41,852 bases of DNA from Streptacidiphilus carbonis (GTDB lineage: Bacteria > Actinomycetota > Actinomycetes > Streptomycetales > Streptomycetaceae), in assembly GCF_000787775.1 (NCBI RefSeq), contig NZ_BBPM01000017.1, forward strand, positions 1 to 41,852, in the 5' to 3' direction. The number at the start of each line of letters is the position of its first letter. The stretch's first letter is position 1. The position numbers and the translations under genes were made by a program. This document shows positions 22,945 to 30,932 of this stretch, piece after piece. The notes beneath the pieces are model-generated. The model did not search any database. It was not told where the DNA came from and saw only the letters and a list, made by a program, of their open reading frames with translations.

Positions 22945-23133
22945 ATGTCAGATGCCCTCACAGACATCACTGAGAACCGCCTGGACGCTGCTCCGGGGGA
23001 CACACACGACCGGTTCGACACCGCAGGGAAGCACCGCGGCTCGGTGGCCGACGACGATGTGGAGGGCCGGCGCGAACCGGCCGGCCACGGTCGCCACCGG
23101 CGGGTGCTGCACAACGGGATGACGGTCGACTGA
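22945..23133 (+). CDS. small conserved actinomycete protein of unknown function
   Basis: 62 residues, highly charged, opening MSDALTDITENRLDA and ending GHGRHRRVLHNGMTVD. GGAGAGACGA upstream gives a good ribosome site for the ATG, and its stop sits inside a perfect terminator hairpin, both of which support a real gene. There are no membrane segments or cysteines. Small His/Arg-rich proteins with this 'GRHRR' ending are common in Streptomyces, but no function is known to me. Confidence 0.6.
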   Translation: MSDALTDITENRLDAAPGDTHDRFDTAGKHRGSVADDDVEGRREPAGHGRHRRVLHNGMTVD

Positions 23134-23143
23134 CCGTCATCCC
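23116..23143. terminator. perfect 12-bp hairpin spanning the stop codon
   Basis: GGGATGACGGTC (23116-23127) and GACCGTCATCCC (23132-23143) flank the 4-nt loop GACT. The stop codon TGA (23131-23133) falls at the top of the stem, so the hairpin serves the small gene and possibly the convergent SDR gene. Confidence 0.75.
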
Positions 23144-23193
23144 ACTGCAGCCGGGGGCTGCCAGGACTGCTCGGGCACCGGCCCGACGGTCCG

Positions 23194-24138
23194 TCAGCCC
23201 CCGTGCCGCAGGCCCAGGACGGCGAGGTTGGCATAGCCGTCGCCCGGGGTCCTACCCTGGTAGAAGGGGCTCAGCAGACCGTCCAGCTCGTCCGGGGTGA
23301 ACAGGTCCTTGGCCGTGTCGAATCTCGCCAGCACCGGCGGCTGGCCGAGCACCGCCACCATCCCGCCGTGGACCACGAACAGCTGGCCGTTGACCCGCTC
23401 GGCAGCGGGCGAGGCCAGATACCCGACCAGCGGCGACACATGCTCGGGCGCCAGCGGATCGAGCCCCTGCTCCGGCGCGCCCATCGAGCCGACGAACACA
23501 TCGTCGGTCATCCGGGTCCGCGCCCGCGGGCAGATCACATTGGACGTCACCCCGTAGCGAGCCAGCGCCGAGGCGCAGCTGAGAGTCAGTCCCACGATCC
23601 CGCCCTTGGCCGCCGCATAGTTGGGCTGCCCGGCCGAGCCGGCTACGAAGGCCTCCGAGGAGGTGTTGACGATCCGCCCGTACACCGGCCCGCCCACCGC
23701 CTTGGAGCGCTCGCGCCAGTGCGCGGCGGCGAACCGGGTGGTCGCGAAGTGGCCCTTGAGGTGGACGTGGACGACCGAGTCCCACTCCTCCTCCGACATC
23801 GAGAAGACCATCCGGTCCCGCAGGATGCCGGCGTTGTTGACCAGGATGTCGAGCTGCCCGTAGGTGTCCACGGCCACGTCGACCAGGGCGCGGGCGGCGT
23901 CCAGGTCGGCGACGTCGCCGTAGTGGGCCACCGCCCGGCCGCCCTCGGCGACGATCTCCGCGACGGTCTCGTCCGCCGGCGCGGCCGAGGCCCCGCCGCT
24001 GCCGTCCCGGCCGGGTGCGCCGAAGTCGTTGACCACGACATTGGCGCCGAGCCTGGCCAGTTCCAACGCCTCGGCGCGGCCGAGGCCCCGGCCCGCGCCG
24101 GTGACGATCGCGGTCCTGCCGGAGAGAGAAGTGCTCAT
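23194..24138 (-). CDS. SDR oxidoreductase (3-hydroxyacyl-CoA dehydrogenase type)
   Basis: 314 residues, a classical short-chain dehydrogenase/reductase using NAD(P). TGAGRGLG (13-20) binds the cofactor, NNAG is at 101-104, and the catalytic Ser161, Tyr174 and Lys178 lie in NTSSEAFVAG and NYAAAKGG. The long form with VNDFGAPGRDGSGG resembles the dehydrogenase domain of 17-beta-hydroxysteroid dehydrogenase type 4, i.e. a beta-oxidation 3-hydroxyacyl-CoA dehydrogenase acting on steroid side chains. It is the last gene after MaoC and the alcohol dehydrogenase on one strand, so hydratase and dehydrogenase steps are neighbours. It is probably controlled by the KstR-type site at 26.38 kb. Confidence 0.9.
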   Translation of the reverse strand: MSTSLSGRTAIVTGAGRGLGRAEALELARLGANVVVNDFGAPGRDGSGGASAAPADETVAEIVAEGGRAVAHYGDVADLDAARALVDVAVDTYGQLDILVNNAGILRDRMVFSMSEEEWDSVVHVHLKGHFATTRFAAAHWRERSKAVGGPVYGRIVNTSSEAFVAGSAGQPNYAAAKGGIVGLTLSCASALARYGVTSNVICPRARTRMTDDVFVGSMGAPEQGLDPLAPEHVSPLVGYLASPAAERVNGQLFVVHGGMVAVLGQPPVLARFDTAKDLFTPDELDGLLSPFYQGRTPGDGYANLAVLGLRHGG

Positions 24139-24172
24139 GCCGGGACAGCTCCTTCTGCAGAGGTCGGCTTTC

Positions 24173-25249
24173 TCAGAGGTCGATGACGGTGCGCAGGGCC
24201 TCGCCGCTGCGCATCTGCTGCACCGCGTCGTTGATCCCCTCCAACCGGACGTGGTGGGTCACCATGCCCTCCAGGTCGAGACGACCGGCCCGCCACAGGT
24301 CGATGACGGTGCGGTAGCCGCGGAGCACGTCGGTGCCGCCGTAGAGGGAGGGAAGGATGCGCTTCTCGTTGAAGAACAGCTCGAACATGTTGAACTGCGC
24401 CATGTCGTCCATCGCCCCGGCGCCGACCACGACCAGCGCGCCACCGCGCCGCACCGCGTCGTACGCGGCCCGGACCGTGGCCGACTTCCCGACCACCTCG
24501 AAGGCGTAGTCGAAGCCCTCGCCGCCGGTCAGCCGCTGCTGTGCCTCGGCCAGCCCCTCCGGGGCCACCGCCTCGGTCGCGCCGAAGCGCAGCGCCCACT
24601 CGCGACGGGCGGCGACCGGGTCCACGGCGACGATCTGCGCCGCACCGGCGACCCTGGCGCCCTGGATGGCGGCGATGCCCACGCCGCCGCAGCCGATGAC
24701 CACCACCGAGGACCCCGGCTCGACCTCGGCGGTGTGGATCGCCGCGCCCACCCCGGTGGTGACCCCGCAGCCGATCAGCGCGCCGACCTCGAACGGCACG
24801 TCGTCCGGCAGCTTCACCGCGCATCCGGCCGCGACCACGCTCTCCTCGGCGAACGTCCCGGTGCCGGAGAAGCCGAAGATGTCGGCGCCGTCGTGGTGGT
24901 AGTTGGGGCTGCCCATGTTGGCGAACCCGGCGAGGCAGAGGTTGCCCTCGCCGCGGAGGCAGCTGGGGCACTTGCCGCAGGGCGGCATCCAGCAGACGAC
25001 GACATGGTCGCCCACGGCCAGCCCTTCGACGCCCGCGCCGACCTCGGTCACCTCGCCGGCGCCCTCGTGCCCCGGCACGAAGGGGGCGGGCTGCGGCAGC
25101 ACGCCGCTCATCGCGGACAGGTCGGAGTGGCACAGGCTGGCCGCCCGCAACCGCACCTTGACCTTGCCGGGACCCACCTCGGGGAGGGTGACCCCGTCAT
25201 GGACCTCGAGCTTCTCCTGGCCTGTCTCGTGCAGGACTGCTGCGCGCAT
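24173..25249 (-). CDS. zinc-dependent class III-like alcohol dehydrogenase
   Basis: A 358-residue MDR-family Zn alcohol dehydrogenase (NAD- or mycothiol-linked types share this form). Catalytic zinc ligands are Cys40 (SLCHSD), His61/Glu62 (GHEGAGEV) and Cys161. Structural zinc cysteines are 91, 94, 97 and 105 (CGKCPSC ... NLC). The nucleotide fold is GCGGVG at 186-191. The ATG opens the conserved MRAAVLHE. It lies 34 bp upstream of the SDR gene and 71 bp downstream of the MaoC gene, so one operon is likely. In mycobacteria a related enzyme (Rv0162c, AdhE1) belongs to the KstR regulon, fitting oxidation of a sterol side-chain alcohol. Confidence 0.92.
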   Translation of the reverse strand: MRAAVLHETGQEKLEVHDGVTLPEVGPGKVKVRLRAASLCHSDLSAMSGVLPQPAPFVPGHEGAGEVTEVGAGVEGLAVGDHVVVCWMPPCGKCPSCLRGEGNLCLAGFANMGSPNYHHDGADIFGFSGTGTFAEESVVAAGCAVKLPDDVPFEVGALIGCGVTTGVGAAIHTAEVEPGSSVVVIGCGGVGIAAIQGARVAGAAQIVAVDPVAARREWALRFGATEAVAPEGLAEAQQRLTGGEGFDYAFEVVGKSATVRAAYDAVRRGGALVVVGAGAMDDMAQFNMFELFFNEKRILPSLYGGTDVLRGYRTVIDLWRAGRLDLEGMVTHHVRLEGINDAVQQMRSGEALRTVIDL

Positions 25250-25257
25250 GGCTGCTC

Positions 25258-25300
25258 CCCTGGTGGGTGCTCGGTGGTGGGTGCTCGGTGGTGGGTGGCT
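25258..25300. repeat. short tandem repeat between MaoC and ADH genes
   Basis: The unit GGTGGTGGGTGCTC occurs about two and a half times in a row, ending in GGTGGTGGGTGGCTCC. It lies in the mRNA between the MaoC stop and the ADH start; on the transcript it is C/A-rich and unstructured. Confidence 0.6.
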
Positions 25301-25320
25301 CCGAACGGAGCGGTGGTGGC

Positions 25321-26184
25321 TCAGTTGTAGGTGATGACGGTGTCGGCGAGGACCGGCGCGTCGGCGCGGTCCACCGAGGTGGCAGAGACCAGGAGCCGCT
25401 TGCCGTCCTCGTCCCAGACCCGGATCCGCAGGGTCTCGCCGGGGAAGAAGATGCCGGCGAAGCGGGTGCCGTAGCTGCGCACCCGGCTGGCATCGCCGCC
25501 GAGGACGGTGTCCACGACCGCCTTGAGCGTGGTCCCGTACGAGCAGAGCCCGTGCAGGATGGGGCGGTCGAAGCCGGCCAGCTTGGCGAAGTCCGGGTCG
25601 GCGTGCAGCGGGTTCCAGTCGCCGGAGAGCCGGTAGAGCAGCGCCTGGTCGTGGCGGACCGGCGCCTCGCGCTCCCACTCCGGCGCGCGCTCGGGCAGGG
25701 CGATGCGCTTGCTCTCGCCCCGTTCGCCGCCGAATCCGCCCTCGCCGCGGACGAAGACCTCGGTGTCGGTGGTCCACAGCGGGCCCTGCTCGTCGGCGGC
25801 CTCGCCGCGCATCACCAGCACCGCCGCCTTGCCCTTGTCGTAGGCCGCGGCGAGGCTGCTGGTGAGAACCGCCCGGCCCTCGACCGGCACCGGCCGGTGC
25901 AGCTCGATCCGCTGGCCGCCGTGCAGGACGTTGGCGAGGTTGATGTCCAGCCCGGGCAGGGTGAACACCCCCGCCTTGGCCAGGCCGCCGCCGGCGACGG
26001 TGACGAAGCTGGGCAGGACCTGCAGGTCCTTCTCATAGGTGTAGCGCAGCTCGTCCGGGTCGATCGCGGGACGCTGGGCCCCGGCGCCGACGCCGAGGTG
26101 GTAGAGCAGGACGTCCTTGGCTTCCCAAGCGAGGTCGGTGGTGCGCGGCGGGGCCGCGAGTGCCGTGACGGCGTCGATGGGCAT
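25321..26184 (-). CDS. MaoC family (R)-specific enoyl-CoA hydratase 2
   Basis: A 287-residue double hot-dog hydratase that adds water to trans-2-enoyl-CoA to give (3R)-hydroxyacyl-CoA. The hydratase 2 motif YRLSGDWNPLHADPDFAKLA has catalytic Asp189 and His194. The N-terminal half (DELRYTYEKDLQVLPSFVTV) is the decayed non-catalytic hot dog. The ATG at 26184 has AGGAGAG about 10 nt upstream; the open frame continues upstream without similarity. Together with the thiolase, SDR and acyl-CoA dehydrogenase it supplies a complete beta-oxidation cycle, which the KstR-like context assigns to sterols. Its leader contains a 14-bp perfect inverted repeat. Confidence 0.93.
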   Translation of the reverse strand: MPIDAVTALAAPPRTTDLAWEAKDVLLYHLGVGAGAQRPAIDPDELRYTYEKDLQVLPSFVTVAGGGLAKAGVFTLPGLDINLANVLHGGQRIELHRPVPVEGRAVLTSSLAAAYDKGKAAVLVMRGEAADEQGPLWTTDTEVFVRGEGGFGGERGESKRIALPERAPEWEREAPVRHDQALLYRLSGDWNPLHADPDFAKLAGFDRPILHGLCSYGTTLKAVVDTVLGGDASRVRSYGTRFAGIFFPGETLRIRVWDEDGKRLLVSATSVDRADAPVLADTVITYN

Positions 26185-26254
26185 CTGTCCTGCTCTCCTC
26201 TTGCTGCTGCTGTTTCCTGCTTGGTCCGGCTGCTTGGTCCTGCTGTTTGGTGGA

Positions 26255-26292
26255 CCCCGACGCGTCCGTCCGCACCGTCGGACGCGTCGGGG
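26255..26292. repeat. 14-bp perfect inverted repeat in the MaoC leader
   Basis: Arms 26255-26268 (CCCCGACGCGTCCG) and 26279-26292 surround a 10-nt loop. It lies about 70 bp before the MaoC start and between that gene and the KstR-type site. It could terminate the thiolase transcript or fold in the MaoC leader. Confidence 0.6.
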
Positions 26293-26382
26293 CCGCTCTG
26301 CACGGGTCGCGGCTGGTTGGGTCGGCCGCGCCCGCGGGTCGGTGGGTCGGGCTCCGGCAGGGGCCCTTGTGCCGCAGCCTAG

Positions 26383-26396
26383 TAGAACGTGTTTCA
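26383..26396. promoter_or_regulatory. KstR-type operator 1
   Basis: TAGAACGTGTTTCA fits the KstR consensus TNNAACNNGTTNNA at every fixed position. It is upstream of the MaoC-ADH-SDR operon and shares one base with the next palindrome. Confidence 0.65.
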
Positions 26397-26414
26397 CCTG
26401 ACTCACCGTCAGGT
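26396..26414. promoter_or_regulatory. second palindromic operator, site 1
   Basis: ACCTGAC (26396-26402) and GTCAGGT (26408-26414) form a perfect 7-bp inverted repeat. Read on the minus strand the core is CTGACGGTGAGTCAG, 14 of 15 identical to the site at 29979-29997. It resembles a TetR-family operator. Confidence 0.55.
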
Positions 26415-26461
26415 ATAACGCATCACGGAGCCCTTGAGAACTCCCCGAGCCGCCCGACAGG

Positions 26462-27655
26462 TCAGCGCCGCAGCATGGTCACCACCGCCGCGCCGCCCAG
26501 TCCGATGTTGTGCGCCAGACCCACCCGCGCGCCTGCGACCTGCCGTTCCGCCGCCTCGCCGCGCAGTTGCCAGACCAGCTCGGCGCACTGCGCCAGCCCG
26601 GTGGCGCCCAGCGGATGGCCCTTGGAGATCAGACCCCCGGACGGGTTCACCACCCAGCGCCCGCCGTAGGTCGTCGCACCCTCGGCGACCAGCTTGCCGC
26701 TCTCCCCGTCCGCGCACATGCCCAGCGCCTCGTAGGTCAGCAGCTCATTGACGGAGAAGCAGTCGTGCAGCTCGACCACGTCCACGTCCTCGATGCCGAG
26801 GCCGGACTCCTGGTAGACCGCCAGCGCCGCGGCCCGGCTCATCGGCTTGCCGACGACGTCGATGCACGACCCCGAGGCGAAGCTCGCCTCCGTGTCGGTG
26901 GCCATGGCCTGGCCCAGGATCTCCACCGCGCGGTCCTGCAGCCCGTGCTGCTCGACGAAGCGCTCCGAGACCACGACGGCCGCCGCCGCGCCGTCCGAGG
27001 TGGGCGAGCACTGGAGCTTGGTCAGGGGCTCATGGATGGTCCTGGACGCCAGCACCTCCTCCAGGGTGTGCACGTCGCGGAACTGGGCCCTGGGGTTGGC
27101 CGCGGAATGGCGGTGGTTCTTCACTCCGACCAGGGCCAGCTGCTCGGCGGTGGTGCCGTAGCGCTCCATGTGCTCGCGGGCGGCGTTGCCGAAGATCTGC
27201 GCGGTCGGCGGCGTGGCCGCGAATCCATGCCCGGCCGCCATCACCCCGTAGTGCCGGGCCACCGGGCTGGTGGCGAAGTCGCCGGCCCCCGCACCCGCGC
27301 CGAGCGCGCCCCGGCTCATCTTCTCGAAGCCCAGCGCGAGGACACAGTCACTGCCGCCCCCCGCGACGAACTGACGGGCCATCATCAGCGCCGTGGAGCC
27401 GGTGGCGCAGTTGTTGTTGACGTTGTAGACCGGGATGCCGGTCAGCCCCAGCTCGTAGACGGCCCGCTGACCGGCCGTCGACTGCTGCAGGCAGTAGCCC
27501 ACCGGCGCCTGCTCGACCTGCGCGTAGTCGATCCCGGCATCGGCCAGGGCGGCCTGCCCGGCCTCACGGGCCATGTCCCAGTACTGCCAGTCCCGGCTCT
27601 CCGGCTTCTCGAAGTCGGTCATGCCGACGCCGACGACGTATGTCTTTCCAGTCAT
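26462..27655 (-). CDS. lipid-transfer-type (SCP-x) thiolase
   Basis: A 397-residue thiolase of the SCP-x/Ltp group that cleaves 3-ketoacyl-CoA or removes a steroid side-chain remnant. Cys83 in [12 protein letters not shown] is the nucleophile, and the His of [11 protein letters not shown] is present. The C-terminus ends [17 protein letters not shown], where classical thiolases have their second Cys; its replacement by Gly/Leu is characteristic of SCP-x-like and Ltp enzymes. It starts 27 bp after the acyl-CoA dehydrogenase stop, so they form one transcript from the KstR-type site near 30.0 kb. Confidence 0.93.
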   Translation of the reverse strand: MTGKTYVVGVGMTDFEKPESRDWQYWDMAREAGQAALADAGIDYAQVEQAPVGYCLQQSTAGQRAVYELGLTGIPVYNVNNNCATGSTALMMARQFVAGGGSDCVLALGFEKMSRGALGAGAGAGDFATSPVARHYGVMAAGHGFAATPPTAQIFGNAAREHMERYGTTAEQLALVGVKNHRHSAANPRAQFRDVHTLEEVLASRTIHEPLTKLQCSPTSDGAAAAVVVSERFVEQHGLQDRAVEILGQAMATDTEASFASGSCIDVVGKPMSRAAALAVYQESGLGIEDVDVVELHDCFSVNELLTYEALGMCADGESGKLVAEGATTYGGRWVVNPSGGLISKGHPLGATGLAQCAELVWQLRGEAAERQVAGARVGLAHNIGLGGAAVVTMLRR

Positions 27656-27682
27656 TCGCCCGACTCCCGTCAGTGGCTGTGG

Positions 27683-29920
27683 TCAATCCCTCGGCAGCCC
27701 GAGGATGCGTTCCGCGACGACGTTCAGCTGGACCTGTGTGGTGCCGCCGGCGATGGTCAGGCAGCGCGCCATCAGGAAGGCCCGGGCCGCCTGGCCGCCC
27801 ACCCCCTCCGACACCGCGCCCGCCGGACCGCACATCTCCAGCGCCAACTCGGCCACCTGCTGGGCATGCGGAGCCGACACCAGCTTGCGGACGCTGGCGC
27901 CCGGACCGGGGTCGAGACCGTCCAGGCTGCTCAGCGCCGTCCTGAGATCGATGCAGGTCAGGACATGCTCGGCGGCGACCAGCCGACCCAGTCGGGCGCT
28001 CCGGTCGCTGTCCGTCCCCAGGCCCGCACCCGACAGCGTCAGCAGCCTGCGCACCGCGTCGACGGTCGGGCTGGCGTCCGCCATGTGCACCCGCTCATGG
28101 CCCAGGGTGTGCCTGGCCACCCGCCAGCCGCCGTCCACCTCGCCGACCACCGCGTCGGACGGGAGGACGACGCCGTCCAGGAACACCTCGTTGAAGACCG
28201 AGTCGCCGGTGAGCTCGCGGAGCGGCCGGATATCGATTCCTGGAGTCGTCCGCATATCGACAAGGAAGTAGGTCAACCCCTGGTGCTTGGGCCGGTCCGG
28301 CGAGGTCCGCGCCAGCAGGATCCCGAAGTCGGCGGTGCGGGCGCTCGACGTCCAGACCTTCTGCCCGTCCACCCGCCAGCGCCCGTCCGGCAGTCGTACC
28401 GCGCGGGTGCGCAGCGATGCCAGATCTGAGCCGGCCTCGGGTTCCGAGAACAGCTGACACCAGGTCAACTCACCCTTCAGAGTCGACATCACGAAGCGTT
28501 CACGCTGCTCCGCGGTGCCATGGGCGACTATCGAGGGAATCACCCAGGTGCCGATGGTGAGATCGGGCAGCACCACCCCGGCAGCCCGCAGCTCCTGCTC
28601 CACCACCAACTGCCGCAACGCGTCCGCCCCGAGCCCGTACGGCGGCGGCAGGTGCGGAGCCGTCCACCCGCCCGGGGCCAGTCCGCGGCGCTGCTCAGCC
28701 GGGTCGAGCCCTCGGACGGCAGCGGCGGCGGCACGCGGTCCGGCGCGGAACTCCTCGGCCTCGGGCGGGAGTTCCAGCACCGGCCGGTCGAACCCCTGCT
28801 CCGCGGCGATCCGTGCCACCCGTCCGTCGAGTTCCGCACCGGCGCCCAGCAACTGACGCAAAGTCATCGCTCGCCGCAGCCGCAGATGCGCCGGATGCTC
28901 CCAGGTGAACCCGATCCCGCCGAGCACCTGGATACAGTCCTTGGCGTTCTCGAACGCCGCCTCCAGCGCCAGCGCCGCCGCGACCGCCGCCGCCAACGGC
29001 GCCGGGTCGCGCGCCGCCTGCCAGGTCGCGGCCCGGGCCGCCTCGGCCCGGACCAGCATCCACGAGCACAAGTGCTTGACCGCCTGGAACTGTCCGATCG
29101 GCCGCCCGAACTGCTCCCGCACCCGGGCATGCGCGACAGCCGTGTCCAGCGCCCACCCGGCAATCCCGCAGGCCTCCGCCGCCAGCACCACCGACGCCAG
29201 CGCCCGGACCTGCGCACCGTCCACATCGAGCCGCTGCTCCTCGGCCAGCAGCACCCCGGCGGCCCCGGCCTCGACCACCGCCAGCCCCCGGGTCAGATCC
29301 AACGCGGGACGCGGACGCACCTTCAGCCCCCCGGCATCCGCATCCGCGCCCGCATCCGTACCCACCGCGAACCAGCCCGACCCGCCGTCCTCCAACGCCG
29401 CAGCCAGCACCAGCACCTCGGCCTCGTCACCCCCGAGCACCGGACCGCTGCTCCCGCTCAGCCGCCACCCGTCGGCGACACGCTCGGCGCGCAAGCCGCC
29501 CGGCTCCAGCGCCAGCGCCCCCGTACAACTGCCGTCGCCCAGCCCGGCCAGCCACCGCTTGGCCTCCGCCCCATCGGCCGCAGCGAGCACCGTGGACGCC
29601 AGCAGCGTCGGCAGATACGCACCGGGCAGCACGGCACGGCCCGTCTCCTCCACCACCACGGCCAGGTCCAGCAGGTCTCCGCCGCCCCCGCCGTGCTCGC
29701 CGGGCAGGTGCAGGCCCATCAGCCCCTGCCCGGCGAGCCCGTCCCACCACGCCGCCCGCCCAGGACGCGCCCGCTCCTGCCCATCCACGGCAAGCGCGTC
29801 CCCAGCGGGCCCGTACCGTCCGAGCCGATCACGCACGACCTCCGGCGGGACCTCTTGCTCCAACCGGCCCCGCACGGCCGCCCGCAGCTGACGATGGTCC
29901 TCGCTGATCCCTATGGCCAT
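27683..29920 (-). CDS. fused two-domain acyl-CoA dehydrogenase (FadE34/ChsE3-like)
   Basis: 745 residues containing two acyl-CoA dehydrogenase modules in one chain, about residues 1-380 and 400-745. The first (EDHRQLRAAVRGRLEQEVPP ... REQFGRPIGQFQAVKHLCSW ... QVLGGIGFTWEHPAHL) lacks the usual flavin signature. The second carries it (TWCQLFSEPEAGSDLAS, DGQKVWTSSARTADFGILLA). Together they probably build one FAD site, as in heterotetrameric steroid ACADs and their fused homologue FadE34 in mycobacteria, which desaturates sterol side-chain CoA esters. The ATG at 29920 has GGGGAG 5 nt upstream. It is the first gene of the operon with the thiolase. Operator sites lie 59-91 bp upstream. Confidence 0.92.
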   Translation of the reverse strand: MAIGISEDHRQLRAAVRGRLEQEVPPEVVRDRLGRYGPAGDALAVDGQERARPGRAAWWDGLAGQGLMGLHLPGEHGGGGGDLLDLAVVVEETGRAVLPGAYLPTLLASTVLAAADGAEAKRWLAGLGDGSCTGALALEPGGLRAERVADGWRLSGSSGPVLGGDEAEVLVLAAALEDGGSGWFAVGTDAGADADAGGLKVRPRPALDLTRGLAVVEAGAAGVLLAEEQRLDVDGAQVRALASVVLAAEACGIAGWALDTAVAHARVREQFGRPIGQFQAVKHLCSWMLVRAEAARAATWQAARDPAPLAAAVAAALALEAAFENAKDCIQVLGGIGFTWEHPAHLRLRRAMTLRQLLGAGAELDGRVARIAAEQGFDRPVLELPPEAEEFRAGPRAAAAAVRGLDPAEQRRGLAPGGWTAPHLPPPYGLGADALRQLVVEQELRAAGVVLPDLTIGTWVIPSIVAHGTAEQRERFVMSTLKGELTWCQLFSEPEAGSDLASLRTRAVRLPDGRWRVDGQKVWTSSARTADFGILLARTSPDRPKHQGLTYFLVDMRTTPGIDIRPLRELTGDSVFNEVFLDGVVLPSDAVVGEVDGGWRVARHTLGHERVHMADASPTVDAVRRLLTLSGAGLGTDSDRSARLGRLVAAEHVLTCIDLRTALSSLDGLDPGPGASVRKLVSAPHAQQVAELALEMCGPAGAVSEGVGGQAARAFLMARCLTIAGGTTQVQLNVVAERILGLPRD

Positions 29921-29978
29921 GCGCTCCCCTTCGGCCCTCGGCTCCGGTCCACCCCGGCGGCATACGCTGCCAACCGGT

Positions 29979-29997
29979 ATCTGACGCACCGTCAGAT
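29979..29997. promoter_or_regulatory. second palindromic operator, site 2
   Basis: ATCTGACG and CGTCAGAT are perfect 8-bp arms around CAC. The minus-strand core is CTGACGGTGCGTCAG. It directly abuts a KstR-type box upstream of the acyl-CoA dehydrogenase gene. Confidence 0.65.
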
Positions 29998-30011
29998 TAG
30001 AACCCGTTGTA
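29998..30011. promoter_or_regulatory. KstR-type operator 2
   Basis: TAGAACCCGTTGTA fits TNNAACNNGTTNNA at every fixed position and lies 78 bp upstream of the acyl-CoA dehydrogenase ATG, next to the second palindrome. Confidence 0.65.
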
Positions 30012-30151
30012 GATTTCGGAAACCCCCGCCCCGCAGAACCTTCCCCGGGCACCTCCGCCGGTGGCCCGTGCGCGAGCGAAGGCCGCCCGGCGTACCGTCG
30101 AGTAGGGTCCAGACCCGGGACTACGCAGGCAGTGACAGGAGAGCAGCTCGG

Positions 30152-30811
30152 ATGACGGACACCGACACGACAGCAACCACCGCCGGGGTGCCCTCCGCCG
30201 CTGTGCTCGCGGCGTTCGAGGGGGCGACCGGGTTCATGCCCGTGGGCGAGGGGCTGGCGCTGTATGCGGCGGCTGTCGCCGCGGCGGAGCGGACCGGGTT
30301 GCCGTTGCTGGAGGTGGGCAGCTACTGCGGGCGCTCCACGCTGCTGCTCGCCGACGCCGCCCGGCGGGCGGGTGTGACGGCGCTCACCGTCGACCACCAC
30401 CGGGGGTCCGAGGAGCAGCAGCCCGGCTGGGAGTACCACGACGCCTCGCTGGTCGACCCGGAGGTGGGCCGGATGGACACCCTGCCGCGGTTCCGCCGCA
30501 CCCTGCACGCGGCCGGGCTGGAGGACCATGTGATCGCCCTGGTGGGACGGTCTCCGCAGGTGGCGGCCGTGTGGGGTTCGCCGCTGGGGCTGGTGTTCAT
30601 CGACGGCGGTCACACCGACGAGCACGCCACCGGCGACTACGAGGGCTGGACGCCGCACCTGGCCCCGGGCGGCCTCCTGGTGGTGCACGACGTGTTCCCG
30701 GACCCGGCGGACGGCGGCCAGGCCCCGTACCGGGTGTACCTGCGCGCGCTCGCCGAAGGCTTCACCGAGGTCTCGGTGACCGGCTCGCTGCGGGTGCTGC
30801 GGCGGGGCTGA
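30152..30811 (+). CDS. class I SAM-dependent methyltransferase (Methyltransf_24 type)
   Basis: A 219-residue Rossmann methyltransferase. Motif I is LLEVGSYCGRSTLLLA, followed by ALTVDHHRGSEEQQPGWEYH and LVFIDGGHTDEHATGDYEGW, a pattern typical of the family-24 cephalosporin-hydroxylase-like methyltransferases. The ATG at 30152 has AGGAGAG about 10 nt upstream. It is divergent from the acyl-CoA dehydrogenase operon, so the 231-bp gap with the two operators could also affect it. The acceptor substrate is unknown. The next gene follows after 121 bp. Confidence 0.88.
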   Translation: MTDTDTTATTAGVPSAAVLAAFEGATGFMPVGEGLALYAAAVAAAERTGLPLLEVGSYCGRSTLLLADAARRAGVTALTVDHHRGSEEQQPGWEYHDASLVDPEVGRMDTLPRFRRTLHAAGLEDHVIALVGRSPQVAAVWGSPLGLVFIDGGHTDEHATGDYEGWTPHLAPGGLLVVHDVFPDPADGGQAPYRVYLRALAEGFTEVSVTGSLRVLRRG

Positions 30812-30932
30812 GCAGCCGCCCCGCCCCGCCCCGTACCGGCACTGATCGCGGACAAGCTCCGCACCCCGGAGCCCGGCTTCGGTACGGTGGCGGGAACAGA
30901 CGCGCCAGCGGGAGGCGGGGGAGGGACCGGCA

